From Streptosporangium saharense (GTDB lineage: Bacteria > Actinomycetota > Actinomycetes > Streptosporangiales > Streptosporangiaceae): 64,000 bases of DNA. The first letter of the stretch is position 1, and each line of letters starts with the position of its first letter. The notes beneath the pieces are model-generated. The model was not told the origin of the DNA, did no database searches, and saw only the letters and a program-made list of their open reading frames with translations. The stretch covers positions 124,001 to 188,000 of the forward strand of contig NZ_JACHJP010000007.1 in the NCBI RefSeq assembly GCF_014203715.1. Reading direction: 5' to 3'. Of this stretch, positions 37,093-45,266 are shown piece by piece. The translations under genes and the position numbers were made by a program.

Positions 37093-37146
37093 GGTTTCTG
37101 GTTTGGGAGTACCGGCCTGCGCGCCCCGGTGCCAAGCGTGAGGGTT

Positions 37147-37288
37147 TTGGGGTACCGGCGCCAAGTGTGAGGGGTTTTGCTTGGGCGCGCCGACGCTTGG
37201 ACTGAGGAGCGAAGGAGCGAAGCGGATGAGCGACGAGGGAAAGCGTTGGCCTCAGGCGCCCAAGCCCTGCGGCGCCGCCAGGCGCCGC
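37147..37288 (-). repeat. Dispersed intergenic repeat, copy B
   Basis: Full-length copy in inverted orientation relative to A and D. Core 37179-37265 is bounded by perfect 10-bp inverted repeats GCTTGGGCGC / GCGCCCAAGC. The distal hairpin is GCGGCGCC-GCCA-GGCGCCGC (37269-37288). The flank motif GGTACCGG-GCCAAG-GTGAGGG is present twice in tandem (37107-37175), the outer one degenerate. Lies between the GlxA and hydrolase genes. Confidence 0.85.
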
Positions 37289-37376
37289 AAAACAAGCACA
37301 GCAGGGCCGGATTTTTATCCTCAATGGCCGAGAGAACCATCACACTGGCACGCCCAACCCCGCCAAGCTTGGGGAC

Positions 37377-37991
37377 ATGAAACGAGCACTCGTCGTCATC
37401 GACGTTCAGAACGAGTACTTCACCGGCGCCCTGCCGATCGCCTTCCCTCCCCGGCAGGAGAGCCTGGCCAACATCGTGGCCGCCACGGAGGTGGCCCGCG
37501 CGCACGGCGTCCCGGTGGTGGTCGTCAGGCACACCGCCCCGGCCGAGTCCCCGCTGTTCGCGGGCGGGAGCCCTTCCTGGGAGTTGCGCGAGGAAATCGG
37601 GCGCGAGCCGTACGACCATCTGGTGGACAAGACGCTGGCGTCGGCCTTCGCGGGGACCGATCTGGCGGAGTGGCTGGCCGCCAAGGAGATCGACACGCTG
37701 GCCGTCGCCGGATACATGACCCAGAACTGCGACGAGTCGACAGCCAGGGACGCCGCCCACCTGGGGTTGACCGTGGAGTTCCTGTCCGACGCGACCGGTA
37801 CGGTTCCGCTGTCCAACAGCGCGGGCACCGCGACCGCCGAGGAGGTGCACAACCACGTGCTGGTGGTGATGGCCTCGAACTTCGCCTCCGTGGTGACCAC
37901 CGCGGAGTGGATCGACGCGGTCAAGGCCGGTGAGCCGCTCGCCCGTCCCAACATCTGGGCGAGCACCGAGATCGCCCGCGCCACCTCCTGA
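37377..37991 (+). CDS. Isochorismatase-family cysteine hydrolase
   Basis: A 204-residue hydrolase-fold enzyme with the catalytic triad of the family: Asp9 (LVVIDVQNEYF), Lys near residue 85 (VDKTLASAF), and Cys118 (VAGYMTQNCDESTARDA). Members hydrolyse isochorismate, nicotinamide, ureidoacrylate, N-carbamoyl compounds and others; substrate not predictable. It may be the target of the upstream GlxA regulator. No ribosome-binding site is obvious. A terminator-like hairpin follows. Confidence 0.88.
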   Translation: MKRALVVIDVQNEYFTGALPIAFPPRQESLANIVAATEVARAHGVPVVVVRHTAPAESPLFAGGSPSWELREEIGREPYDHLVDKTLASAFAGTDLAEWLAAKEIDTLAVAGYMTQNCDESTARDAAHLGLTVEFLSDATGTVPLSNSAGTATAEEVHNHVLVVMASNFASVVTTAEWIDAVKAGEPLARPNIWASTEIARATS

Positions 37992-38012
37992 TCGGCGCGA
38001 AACGTACTGCCG

Positions 38013-38031
38013 GGGGCGCTTCGTGCGCCCC
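38013..38031 (+). terminator. Hairpin after the cysteine hydrolase gene
   Basis: GGGGCGC-TTCGT-GCGCCCC followed by TTGCCCCCC, 21 bases past the stop. Short but stable with a UUCG-like loop. Confidence 0.5.
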
Positions 38032-38240
38032 TTGCCCCCCAAAAGGTCACAGAAGCCACAAAGAAACCAGAGGACCCGCTTTTCCCCGCTGACGCACCGC
38101 TAAACTAACCCGACCTGGACACCCCACGGACAGAGCCCGTCCAGCGCCCCCTTCTCGGCGAACAGTCTGACTTCAGCGCGTCAACGCCCGGAGTGAGAAG
38201 ACGGCGTAGGCGTCCCGGGGTTGGAAGTCCCGGTTCGGCC

Positions 38241-38342
38241 GTTGGCGTGGGGGTGAGGGTTTTGGTTTGGGCGCCGTCGGTGCTTGGACTGAGAAACGCA
38301 GGAGCGAAGCGACGGAGTGCGCGGGGAAAGGCCCAAACCCCA
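38241..38342 (-). repeat. Dispersed repeat, diverged copy C
   Basis: Shares with copy B the order GTGAGGGTTTTG, TTGGGCGCC, GTGCTTGGACTGAG, AGGAGCGAAGCG and GGGGAAAG, but lacks the terminal hairpin and has several substitutions and gaps. It overlaps the proposed start and the basic N-terminus of the lyase gene. Confidence 0.6.
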
Positions 38343-40013
38343 ACAGCGCTGATTGTCTCGTTCGCTCTCGCCCTGGTCGGCGGGGTGACGACGACCAGTA
38401 CGGCACAGGCCGACACGATCAAGCGTACGGCCGAGTGCCAGGGAGACTGGCTGCCCGCGACGCCGACCTCGGCGGACATCATGGCGGGCAGGCTTGAGTT
38501 CGTCGGGCGGCCCCCGGTGAAGGTGGGCAAGGACGTCAACTGGCGGGCCGACCCGTACCGCAACCGCTCCTGGAGCATGGTCTTCCACTCGCTGCGCTGG
38601 ATGGGCCGGTTGGTCTCCGACTACGAGACCACCGGGGAGAAGGCCTACCTGACCCGGGCCACCGAGATCGCCAAGGACTGGGTGGAGGACAACCCCAAGG
38701 GGGGCGGGCCCAAGGCGAGCCCGTACGCCTGGCAGGAGCACCCGATCGCGCTGCGCGCCCCCGCCCTGACGTGTCTGAGCAGGCACGTCAACGAGCCGTG
38801 GCTGTCGAAGAGCCTGGCCGAGCACGCGAGGATGCTCTCCAACCCCGCCCTGTACGAGAAGGGGCACAACCACGGGATGGACCAGGACATCGCGCTGTTC
38901 GGCATCGGCTGCCGTTTCAAGAACGCGACCTGGTCGAACCTGGCGCTCAAGCGGCTGACCGTGACCGTCAAACTCGACATCGACTCCCAGGGCGTGCTGC
39001 GTGAGCAGGCCCCGAGATACGCGATCTACGTCTACGACCGTCTCAAGGTCGCGATGGAGCGCATCGAGGAGTGCGGCAGGAAGGTCCCCGCCGAGATCAG
39101 GGCCAGGTGGGAGTCCCTTGAGGACTTCATCTCCCACTCGACCCAGCCGAACGGGTTCATGGTCCCGATCGGTGACGGCGGCGCCGACGTACGGCCCTCG
39201 GGCTACACCCACCCCAAGAAGACGGTCCGGGTCTTCGGCAACGGCTACGTCTACGGGCGCACCGCCTGGGACGACCCCGGTTCCGCGTTCTACTCCATCC
39301 GGTTCGGCCCCGGCCTGAGGTTCCACGGCCACGAGGACCACCTGGGCGTGACCTACTACGCGCAGGGCCGTGACGTGCTGGTCGACGTGGGCTTCGACTC
39401 CTACGAGAACACCCCCTACCGGCGCTGGACCATGTCGCCGGAGGCGCACAACACCCTCGCCGTGGTCGGCGCCCCGTTCCGCCCCAAGACGGCCAGTGCC
39501 CTGAGCAGGTCCTCGCTCGGCCAGGACAGGCAGAGCTACAGACTCACCGACAGGGCGTACGGCGTGCCGAGGACCCGGTCCGTGCTGGTCAACCATGGCA
39601 GCGACGTGATGGCGGTGCTGGACACGGTTCCCAAGGGCTCCAAGGTCAGCAACGTCTGGCACTTCGCCCGTGAGCTGTCCCCGGTCTCTAACGGCGGCGG
39701 CCGGGTCGTGGTCAAGGACAAGTCCGGGTGGAAGGCGACGCTGGTCCAGCTGTCCATGCCTTCCTGCAAGCCGGTCGACGGGCAGCGGGTGGTCTCCGGC
39801 CAGCAGAACCCCTTCCAGGGCTGGGTCTCCCCCGCTTACCTGAGCAAGCAGGCCGCTCCCGCGGTCCTGTCCCCGGCGACGGAGGGCGCGCTGCTCACCG
39901 TCGTGGTGCCGGGGACGGGCGACCCCGAGGTCTCCTGCTCCGGCGGCAGGGTGCGGCTGCAGACCTCCGAGGGACAGGTCACCTTCAAGGTCTCGGCCGC
40001 CGACCTGGCCTGA
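38280..40013 (+). CDS. Secreted heparinase II/III-type polysaccharide lyase
   Basis: About 577 residues from the GTG at 38280; the frame is open from 38193, so the start is uncertain. A basic n-region followed by TALIVSFALALVGGVTTTSTAQA is a signal peptide cleaved before ADTIK. The alpha-helical toroid contains YEKGHNHGMDQDIAL (catalytic Asn-His region). The beta-sandwich half has FHGHEDHLGVTYYAQGRDVL, DVGFDSYENTPYRRW and MSPEAHNTLAV, the pattern of PF07940-type lyases. Substrate (uronate-containing polysaccharide) unknown. The n-region is encoded by repeat copy C. No sulfatase or transporter is nearby. Confidence 0.85.
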   Translation: MLGLRNAGAKRRSARGKAQTPTALIVSFALALVGGVTTTSTAQADTIKRTAECQGDWLPATPTSADIMAGRLEFVGRPPVKVGKDVNWRADPYRNRSWSMVFHSLRWMGRLVSDYETTGEKAYLTRATEIAKDWVEDNPKGGGPKASPYAWQEHPIALRAPALTCLSRHVNEPWLSKSLAEHARMLSNPALYEKGHNHGMDQDIALFGIGCRFKNATWSNLALKRLTVTVKLDIDSQGVLREQAPRYAIYVYDRLKVAMERIEECGRKVPAEIRARWESLEDFISHSTQPNGFMVPIGDGGADVRPSGYTHPKKTVRVFGNGYVYGRTAWDDPGSAFYSIRFGPGLRFHGHEDHLGVTYYAQGRDVLVDVGFDSYENTPYRRWTMSPEAHNTLAVVGAPFRPKTASALSRSSLGQDRQSYRLTDRAYGVPRTRSVLVNHGSDVMAVLDTVPKGSKVSNVWHFARELSPVSNGGGRVVVKDKSGWKATLVQLSMPSCKPVDGQRVVSGQQNPFQGWVSPAYLSKQAAPAVLSPATEGALLTVVVPGTGDPEVSCSGGRVRLQTSEGQVTFKVSAADLA

Positions 40014-40022
40014 CCTTCCACG

Positions 40023-40056
40023 ACGTTGGGGTACGGCTCACGCCGTACCCCAACGT
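40023..40056. terminator. Bidirectional terminator between lyase gene and cimA
   Basis: Perfect 15-bp inverted repeat ACGTTGGGGTACGGC / GCCGTACCCCAACGT with TCAC loop, between two converging genes. Confidence 0.75.
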
Positions 40057-40067
40057 GTGAGATCAGG

Positions 40068-41648
40068 TCAGTCGGCGATGTGGCCCGCCCTGAGCAGACC
40101 GTAGGTGACGGCCTGGTCAAGGGCCTGCCAGGAGGCCTCGATGATGTTCTCGTCGACACCGACGGTCGCCCACTCGCCGGTCTCGTCGCTCGACGTGATG
40201 AGCACCCTGGTGACGGCGTCGGTGCCATGGGTGCCTTCCAGGATGCGCACCTTGAAGTCGATCAGCTCGACGGACGCCAGCTCGGGGTAGAGCTTCTCCA
40301 GGCCGAGCCGTACTGCCTTGTCGAGGGCGTTGACCGGGCCGTTGCCCTCGCCGGTCGAGACGATCCGCTCGCCCTTGGCGTGCAGCTTGACCGTGGCCTC
40401 GCTGACCAGCTCGCCGTCGCGGGTCCGCTCGACGATCACCCGCCACGACTCGACCTCGAAGTGGCGCCGCTTCCGGTCACCGGCGACGGTGTCGCGCAGC
40501 AGCAGCTCGAAGGAGGCGTCGGCGGCCTCGAAGGTGTAGCCCTTGGACTCAAGCTCCTTGACCCGGTCGACGAGGACGCGCGAGGTGTCCGGCGACAGGT
40601 CGTAGCCGAGTTCGCGGCCCTTGAGCTCGACGGAGGCGCGGCCTGCCATGTCGGAGACGAGCATGCGCATGTCGTTGCCGACCTGGGCCGGGTCGATGTG
40701 CTGGTAGAGGTTGGGATCGACCTTGATGGCGCTGGCGTGCAGCCCGGCCTTGTGCGCGAAGGCGGAGACGCCCACGTAGGGGGCGTGGGAGTTCGGGGTG
40801 ACGTTGGTGACCTCGGTGATCGCGTGCGCGATGCGGGTCATGTCGGCCAGCGCCTCCCTCGGGACGAGGTCGAAGCCCCGCTTGAGCTGGAGGTTGGCGA
40901 TCACGGTGAACAGGTTGGCGTTGCCCGAGCGCTCACCGTAGCCGTTGGCGCAGCCCTGCACGTGGGTGGCGCCCGCCTTCACCGCGGCCAGGGTGTTGGC
41001 CACCGCGCAGCCGGTGTCGTCGTGGCAGTGGATGCCGATCCTGGCGGAGGTCTCGACGGCCGCGGCGACGACCTCGGCGAGTTCGTCGGGGAGCATGCCG
41101 CCGTTGGTGTCGCACAGGGCGATGACCGAGGCGCCCGCCTCGGCGGCGGTGCGCAGGACTTCGAGCGCGTAGGCTGGGTTGGACTTGTATCCGTCGAAGA
41201 AGTGCTCGGCGTCGAGGAAGACTCGCTGGCCCTCCGCACGAAGGTGAGAAACCGTGTCGCGGATCATCGCGAGGTTCTCCTGGAGAGTCGTGCGAAGGGC
41301 CAGCTCCACGTGCCGGTCGTGACTCTTGGCGACAAGGGTCACGACCGGCGCGCCGGATTCGCGCAGCGCGGCGACCAAGGGGTCATCGGCGGCCTTCACA
41401 CCGGCCCGGCGGGTCGCGCCGAACGCGGCGAGCTGCGCGTGCTTCAGATCGAGCTCTGTTCGAGCCCGTCTGAAGAACTCTGTGTCCTTGGGGTTGGCAC
41501 CCGGCCAACCGCCTTCGATGAAGCCGACGCCCAGGCCGTCCAGGTGGCGGGCGATGGCCAGCTTGTCCACGACCGTGAGGTTGAGGCCCTCCTGTTGGGC
41601 GCCGTCACGGAGCGTCGTGTCGTACACGTGGAAGCGGTCGTCGGCCAT
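40068..41648 (-). CDS. cimA: (R)-citramalate synthase
   Basis: A 526-residue HMGL/LeuA-superfamily enzyme condensing pyruvate and acetyl-CoA to citramalate, the first step of threonine-independent isoleucine synthesis. TIM-barrel start VYDTTLRDGAQQEGLNLTV (residues 8-26), metal motif GIHCHDDTGCAVANTLAAV near 203-221, and NGYGERSGNANL near 234. The C-terminal LeuA-type regulatory domain (about 400-526) binds the feedback amino acid. The length and sequence fit the actinobacterial citramalate synthase type better than LeuA. ATG set by GAAGGAGA. Its transcript begins with a leader peptide and terminator. Confidence 0.9.
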   Translation of the reverse strand: MADDRFHVYDTTLRDGAQQEGLNLTVVDKLAIARHLDGLGVGFIEGGWPGANPKDTEFFRRARTELDLKHAQLAAFGATRRAGVKAADDPLVAALRESGAPVVTLVAKSHDRHVELALRTTLQENLAMIRDTVSHLRAEGQRVFLDAEHFFDGYKSNPAYALEVLRTAAEAGASVIALCDTNGGMLPDELAEVVAAAVETSARIGIHCHDDTGCAVANTLAAVKAGATHVQGCANGYGERSGNANLFTVIANLQLKRGFDLVPREALADMTRIAHAITEVTNVTPNSHAPYVGVSAFAHKAGLHASAIKVDPNLYQHIDPAQVGNDMRMLVSDMAGRASVELKGRELGYDLSPDTSRVLVDRVKELESKGYTFEAADASFELLLRDTVAGDRKRRHFEVESWRVIVERTRDGELVSEATVKLHAKGERIVSTGEGNGPVNALDKAVRLGLEKLYPELASVELIDFKVRILEGTHGTDAVTRVLITSSDETGEWATVGVDENIIEASWQALDQAVTYGLLRAGHIAD

Positions 41649-41708
41649 TTCAGTCTCCTTCGCGGGGTTTCGATGTGATTCGCCGCGCGCTCTCTCGGCT
41701 CTGAGAAA

Positions 41709-41737
41709 CAAAAAAACCCCTCACGGACGTGAGAGGT
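41709..41737 (-). terminator. Attenuator terminator upstream of cimA
   Basis: On the minus strand ACCTCTCACG / CGTGAGGGGT (10 pairs, one G-U) followed by seven T, ending 60 bases before the cimA ATG. The 5' part GCAGACC (41741-41735) is exactly complementary to GGTCTGC inside the leader ORF (41793-41787), so ribosome position can switch the fold. Confidence 0.85.
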
Positions 41738-41760
41738 CTGCGCGCTGGCGGTGTCCTGTG

Positions 41761-41802
41761 TCAGCCAGCGCGCCTGCCGATAATGAGCAGACCGTAGAAC
41801 AT
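41761..41802 (-). CDS. Leader peptide of the cimA attenuator
   Basis: A 13-residue ORF, MFYGLLIIGRRAG, read from ATG at 41802 to TGA at 41761. Four consecutive branched-chain codons (CTG CTC ATT ATC) sit in the middle, and the next codons lie in the inverted repeat GCGCGCTGGC / GCCAGCGCGC (41773-41764 with 41749-41740). Ribosome stalling on Leu/Ile codons would plausibly favour an antiterminator. No strong ribosome-binding site is visible upstream (CCAAAGCACC). Confidence 0.8.
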   Translation of the reverse strand: MFYGLLIIGRRAG

Positions 41803-41920
41803 GGTGCTTTGGAGTCTGCCACACGCAGCCACCACTTGACACATTGATCTCAGGATCTGGACCACGCGTCCGCCTGGCACATCAGGGAACCGCTCGCGGT
41901 AGCCGGCCTGACCAGCGAGA

Positions 41921-42583
41921 ATGGCCGGCATGAAGGCGACTTATCTGGACCCGGCCGTGGGGCAGTATCTGCTCGCGCACACCACGCGGCCCGACGACGT
42001 CCTCGACGCGCTCGCCCTGGAGACCAGGGAGGTGGCCGGTGACCGGGCGGGCATGCAGATCTCCCCGGACCAGGGGCGCTTCCTCACCATGATCGCCCAG
42101 CTCAGCGGGGCGGAGAACGTGGTGGAGGTGGGGACCTTCACCGGCTACTCGTCCATCTGCCTGGCCAGGGGGCTGCGGCCCGGCGCGACCCTGACCTGCT
42201 TCGACATCAGTGAGGAGTGGACGGCGATCGCCAGACGCTACTGGGAGAAGGCGGGCGTGACCGGGCGGGTCACCCTGAGACTCGGCCCGGCCGCGGAGCG
42301 GCTGCGTGAGCTGCCCGCCGACAGGCCCGTTGACCTGGCCTTCGTCGACGCCGACAAGGGGAACTACCCGGTCTACTACGAGATCCTCATGTCCCGGCTC
42401 GCGCCGGGCGGGCTGCTGCTGGTCGACAACACCCTGTGGAAGGGCAGGGTCGCGGACCCGACCGCCGACGACGCCGCGACCAGGGGAATCCGCGAGTTCA
42501 ACGACCTGGTGGCGGCCGACGGCCGGGTGACGTCACTGATGCTCCCGATCGCCGACGGCCTCACCATGATCCGTAAGAACTGA
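41921..42583 (+). CDS. Class I SAM-dependent O-methyltransferase (family 3)
   Basis: A 220-residue methyltransferase of the caffeoyl-CoA/catechol type. VVEVGTFTGYSSICLARGL (SAM motif I) near residues 67-85, the metal-binding AFVDADKGNYPVYYE near 139-153, and LLVDNTLWKGRV near 165. Acceptor unknown. Two ATGs (41921 and 41930) are possible. Convergent with ilvE. Confidence 0.88.
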   Translation: MAGMKATYLDPAVGQYLLAHTTRPDDVLDALALETREVAGDRAGMQISPDQGRFLTMIAQLSGAENVVEVGTFTGYSSICLARGLRPGATLTCFDISEEWTAIARRYWEKAGVTGRVTLRLGPAAERLRELPADRPVDLAFVDADKGNYPVYYEILMSRLAPGGLLLVDNTLWKGRVADPTADDAATRGIREFNDLVAADGRVTSLMLPIADGLTMIRKN

Positions 42584-42589
42584 CCAACC

Positions 42590-43684
42590 TCAGCAGATCT
42601 TGTGCACCCAGCCGTGGGTGTCGGGGCGGGAGCCGTACTGGATGCCGACCAGGGCCTCGCGGATCCTGGCGGTGACCGGGCCCTGGGTGCCGTCGCCGAC
42701 GGTCCAGGCGCGGTCGGCGCCCTTGACCGAGCCGACCGGGCTCACCACGGCCGCGGTGCCGCAGGCGAAGACCTCGGTCAGCTCGCCGGACTCGCAGCCC
42801 TCCTGCCACTCCTCGATCGACAGGCGTCCCTCCTCGGCGGTCAGGCCGAGTTCGGAGGCCAGGGTGAGGATCGAGTCGCGGGTGATGCCGGGCAGGAGGG
42901 TGCCGGTCAGCGCCGGGGTGAGCAGGCGGTCGCCGTAGACGAAGAACAGGTTCATCCCGCCCATCTCCTCGACGTAGCGGTGCTCGTTGGCGTCGAGCCA
43001 CACGACCTGGTCGCAGCCCTGCTCGACGGCCTGGCGCTGGGCGACGAAGGCCGCGGCGTAGTTGCCGCCGCACTTGGCGAAGCCGGTGCCGCCGGGGGCC
43101 GCGCGGGTGTACTCGGTGGACAGCCAGACCGAGACGGCCTTGGCCGCGCCGAAGTAGGCCGCGGCGGGAGAGGCGATCACCATGTAGCGGTAGGTCCGCG
43201 AGGGGTAGTTGACGCCGAGTGCGGGCTGGGTGGCGATCATGAAGGGGCGCAGGTAGAGGCTGTGGCCCTGGGTGGTCGGCACCCACTCGCGGTCGGTCTG
43301 GACGAGCAGTTCGAGTGACTCGACGAACGCCTCCCGCGGCAGCTCCGGCATGGCCATGCGCAGCGCCGACCGGTTGAAACGGTCGGCGTTGGCGTACGGC
43401 CTGAAGCAGGCGATGGAGCCGTTCTCCTGCCGGTAGGCCTTGAGCCCCTCGAAGAGCTCCTGGGCGTAGTGGAAGACCGACGTCGCCGGGTCGAGGCTGA
43501 GCGGGCCGTACGGCACGAGCCGCGCGTCGTGCCAGCCCTCCCCCTCGGTGTAGTCGATGGAGACCATGTGGTCGGTGAAGGTCTGGCCGAATCCGGGATC
43601 CGCCAGTACCTGCTCGCGCTCGGCCGTGGAACGAGCGTGGTCGGAGAGCTGCACGTCGAAGGTCAGCTTCTGAGCGGTGGTCAT
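42590..43684 (-). CDS. ilvE: Branched-chain amino acid aminotransferase
   Basis: A 364-residue fold type IV PLP aminotransferase, the last step to Leu, Ile and Val. LYLRPFMIATQPALGV near residue 144-159, the PLP lysine in GTGFAKCGGNYAAAF (about residue 199), and EMGGMNLFFVYGDRLLTPALTGTLLPGITR region near 240. Met at 43684 has AGAAGGA upstream. Downstream of leuB on the same strand, but a strong terminator separates them, so it probably has its own promoter in 43700-43800. Confidence 0.95.
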   Translation of the reverse strand: MTTAQKLTFDVQLSDHARSTAEREQVLADPGFGQTFTDHMVSIDYTEGEGWHDARLVPYGPLSLDPATSVFHYAQELFEGLKAYRQENGSIACFRPYANADRFNRSALRMAMPELPREAFVESLELLVQTDREWVPTTQGHSLYLRPFMIATQPALGVNYPSRTYRYMVIASPAAAYFGAAKAVSVWLSTEYTRAAPGGTGFAKCGGNYAAAFVAQRQAVEQGCDQVVWLDANEHRYVEEMGGMNLFFVYGDRLLTPALTGTLLPGITRDSILTLASELGLTAEEGRLSIEEWQEGCESGELTEVFACGTAAVVSPVGSVKGADRAWTVGDGTQGPVTARIREALVGIQYGSRPDTHGWVHKIC

Positions 43685-43802
43685 GGCGGGGATCCTTCTC
43701 TTCGTGACGGAGTGCACCTACGGTCCATTCTGGAACGGAGCAGGCACCGGAAAACTACTGCATACAGGCCAAAATCCGGCAGCCCGCTCGGGAAGACGAA
43801 CG

Positions 43803-43846
43803 AAAAAAGACGCGCCCGGTGGCTCCACTGAGCCACCGGGCGCGTC
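43803..43846 (-). terminator. Strong intrinsic terminator of leuB
   Basis: Perfect 16-bp stem GACGCGCCCGGTGGCT / AGCCACCGGGCGCGTC with six-base loop and a TTTTTT tract, 22 bases after the leuB stop. Confidence 0.9.
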
Positions 43847-43868
43847 CGGAAAATCGGGCAGGCGGCTG

Positions 43869-44915
43869 TCAGCCGGCTACTCGCGCGGTGATGTCGTCGC
43901 CGATCTCGCGGGTGGTACGGCTCGCCCGCGCGGCCTGGCGCTCGACGAGGTCCTCGGCCACGGCCTTCTCGACCCTGGCGGCCTCCTCGGTCAGGCCCAG
44001 GTGGTCCAGGAGCATGGCGACCGACAGGATCGTGGCGGTCGGGTCGGCCTTGCCCTGGCCCGCGATGTCGGGGGCGCTGCCGTGGACCGGCTCGAACATG
44101 CTGGGCGCGGTGCGGTCGGGGTTGATGTTCCCGCTGGCCGCGAGGCCGATGCCACCGGCGACGGCGGCGCCGAGGTCGGTGATGATGTCGCCGAAGAGGT
44201 TGTCGGTGACGATCACGTCGAACCGCTCGGGCTGGGTGACGAAGAACATCGAGGCGGCGTCGATGTGGTAGTAGTCCGTCGTGACGTCGGGGTACTCAAG
44301 GCTGACCCGGTCGACGGTGCGCGCCCACAGGTCACCGGCGTAGGTGAGCACGTTGGTCTTGTGGATCAGCGAAAGCTTCCTGCGCGGCCTGCCGAGCGCC
44401 TTCTCGAAGGCGTAGCGGACGACGCGCTCGACGCCGTAGGCGGTGTTCAGCGACTCCTGCGTGGCGATCTCGTACGGCGTGCCGCGGCGGAGCACGCCAC
44501 CGGCGCCCGCGTAGAGGCCCTCGGTGCCCTCGCGGATGACGACCATGTCGATGTCCTCGGGGCGGGAGCCGCCCAGCGGGGTCGCGACGCCGGGGAAGAG
44601 CTTGACCGGGCGCAGGTTGACGTAGTGGTCGAGCTCGAAGCGGAGCTTGAGCAGCAGTTCGCGCTCCAGGATGCCCGGCGGGACGCTGGGGTCGCCGACC
44701 GCGCCGAGCAGGATCGCGTCGTATCCGCGGAGTTCGTCGAGGACCACGTCGGGGAGGACCTCACCGGTTCTGTGGTAACGCCCGGCACCCAGGTCGTAGG
44801 TGGTGGTCTCCACCTTCGTTCCGACGGCTTCGAGGACCTTCAGGCCCTCGGTGACGACCTCGGTTCCGATCCCGTCTCCAGGGATGACGGCCAGACGAAC
44901 ATTGCGCGAATCCAT
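43869..44915 (-). CDS. leuB: 3-isopropylmalate dehydrogenase
   Basis: A 348-residue isocitrate/isopropylmalate dehydrogenase family enzyme; in the citramalate route the same enzyme can also oxidise 3-methylmalate. [11 protein letters not shown] near residue 9, [13 protein letters not shown] near 130, [33 protein letters not shown] Mg/substrate region near 215, and [12 protein letters not shown] near 276. ATG at 44915 has TAGGGT seven bases upstream (leaderless); an in-frame GTG three codons earlier exists. Confidence 0.95.
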   Translation of the reverse strand: MDSRNVRLAVIPGDGIGTEVVTEGLKVLEAVGTKVETTTYDLGAGRYHRTGEVLPDVVLDELRGYDAILLGAVGDPSVPPGILERELLLKLRFELDHYVNLRPVKLFPGVATPLGGSRPEDIDMVVIREGTEGLYAGAGGVLRRGTPYEIATQESLNTAYGVERVVRYAFEKALGRPRRKLSLIHKTNVLTYAGDLWARTVDRVSLEYPDVTTDYYHIDAASMFFVTQPERFDVIVTDNLFGDIITDLGAAVAGGIGLAASGNINPDRTAPSMFEPVHGSAPDIAGQGKADPTATILSVAMLLDHLGLTEEAARVEKAVAEDLVERQAARASRTTREIGDDITARVAG

Positions 44916-45089
44916 ACCGGGCACCCTACCTGCTCTGTCTCGGCAAGCGAACCATCAATCTCACCCCTCGGACACCGCCCCTTTGACGGCGCCGCGAAAG
45001 TTTTGTCCTGTTTGCGATCTTTTGACCGTTTCGTTAAGGTCCTGGCCATTCACATCGTCGCCTAATTCGCGCAGGCCACCCCCCTACAA

Positions 45090-45266
45090 CGGCCAGCGCG
45101 GAGCCGGGGAACCACTTCCGGGGTCCGCGGGGCGTCCGAGCCGCACTCCGTCCGACGGAGCACGTTCCCGGCGTTTTCCACGAGGCCCCTCGGGGCGAAT
45201 CGGCGCTCCCCCGCGCCGTAGGGCGGCCTTCACGCCCGAGCCCGACAGCTCACCCGGCCGGCCCTA
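45090..45266 (+). promoter_or_regulatory. c-di-AMP (ydaO-type) riboswitch
   Basis: The leader has the ydaO/rpfA consensus blocks in order: GCGGAGCCGGGGAACCAC (about 45098-45115), GGGGCGAATCGGCG (about 45192-45205), TAGGGCGGCCTTCACGCCCG (45219-45238), AGCCCGACAGCTCACCCGG (about 45239-45257) and the terminal ATGGAAGGA. In actinobacteria this class sits upstream of NlpC/P60 and Rpf cell-wall enzymes and shuts expression off at high c-di-AMP. AT-rich promoter sequence precedes it (about 45000-45060). Confidence 0.85.

Noticed and set aside
37181..37300. Repeated peptide GAPTLGLRSEGAKRMSDEGKR as a small protein family
   Set aside because: It is the translation of the dispersed DNA repeat; copy D has an indel that breaks the frame, and no start signals are shared.
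41836..41870. TTGACA on the plus strand as promoter of the O-methyltransferase
   Set aside because: No acceptable -10 hexamer at 16-19 bases; kept only as a weak possibility.
43685..43800. Third branched-chain leader peptide upstream of ilvE
   Set aside because: No short ORF with clustered Leu/Ile/Val codons followed by a terminator is present; the only terminator there belongs to leuB.
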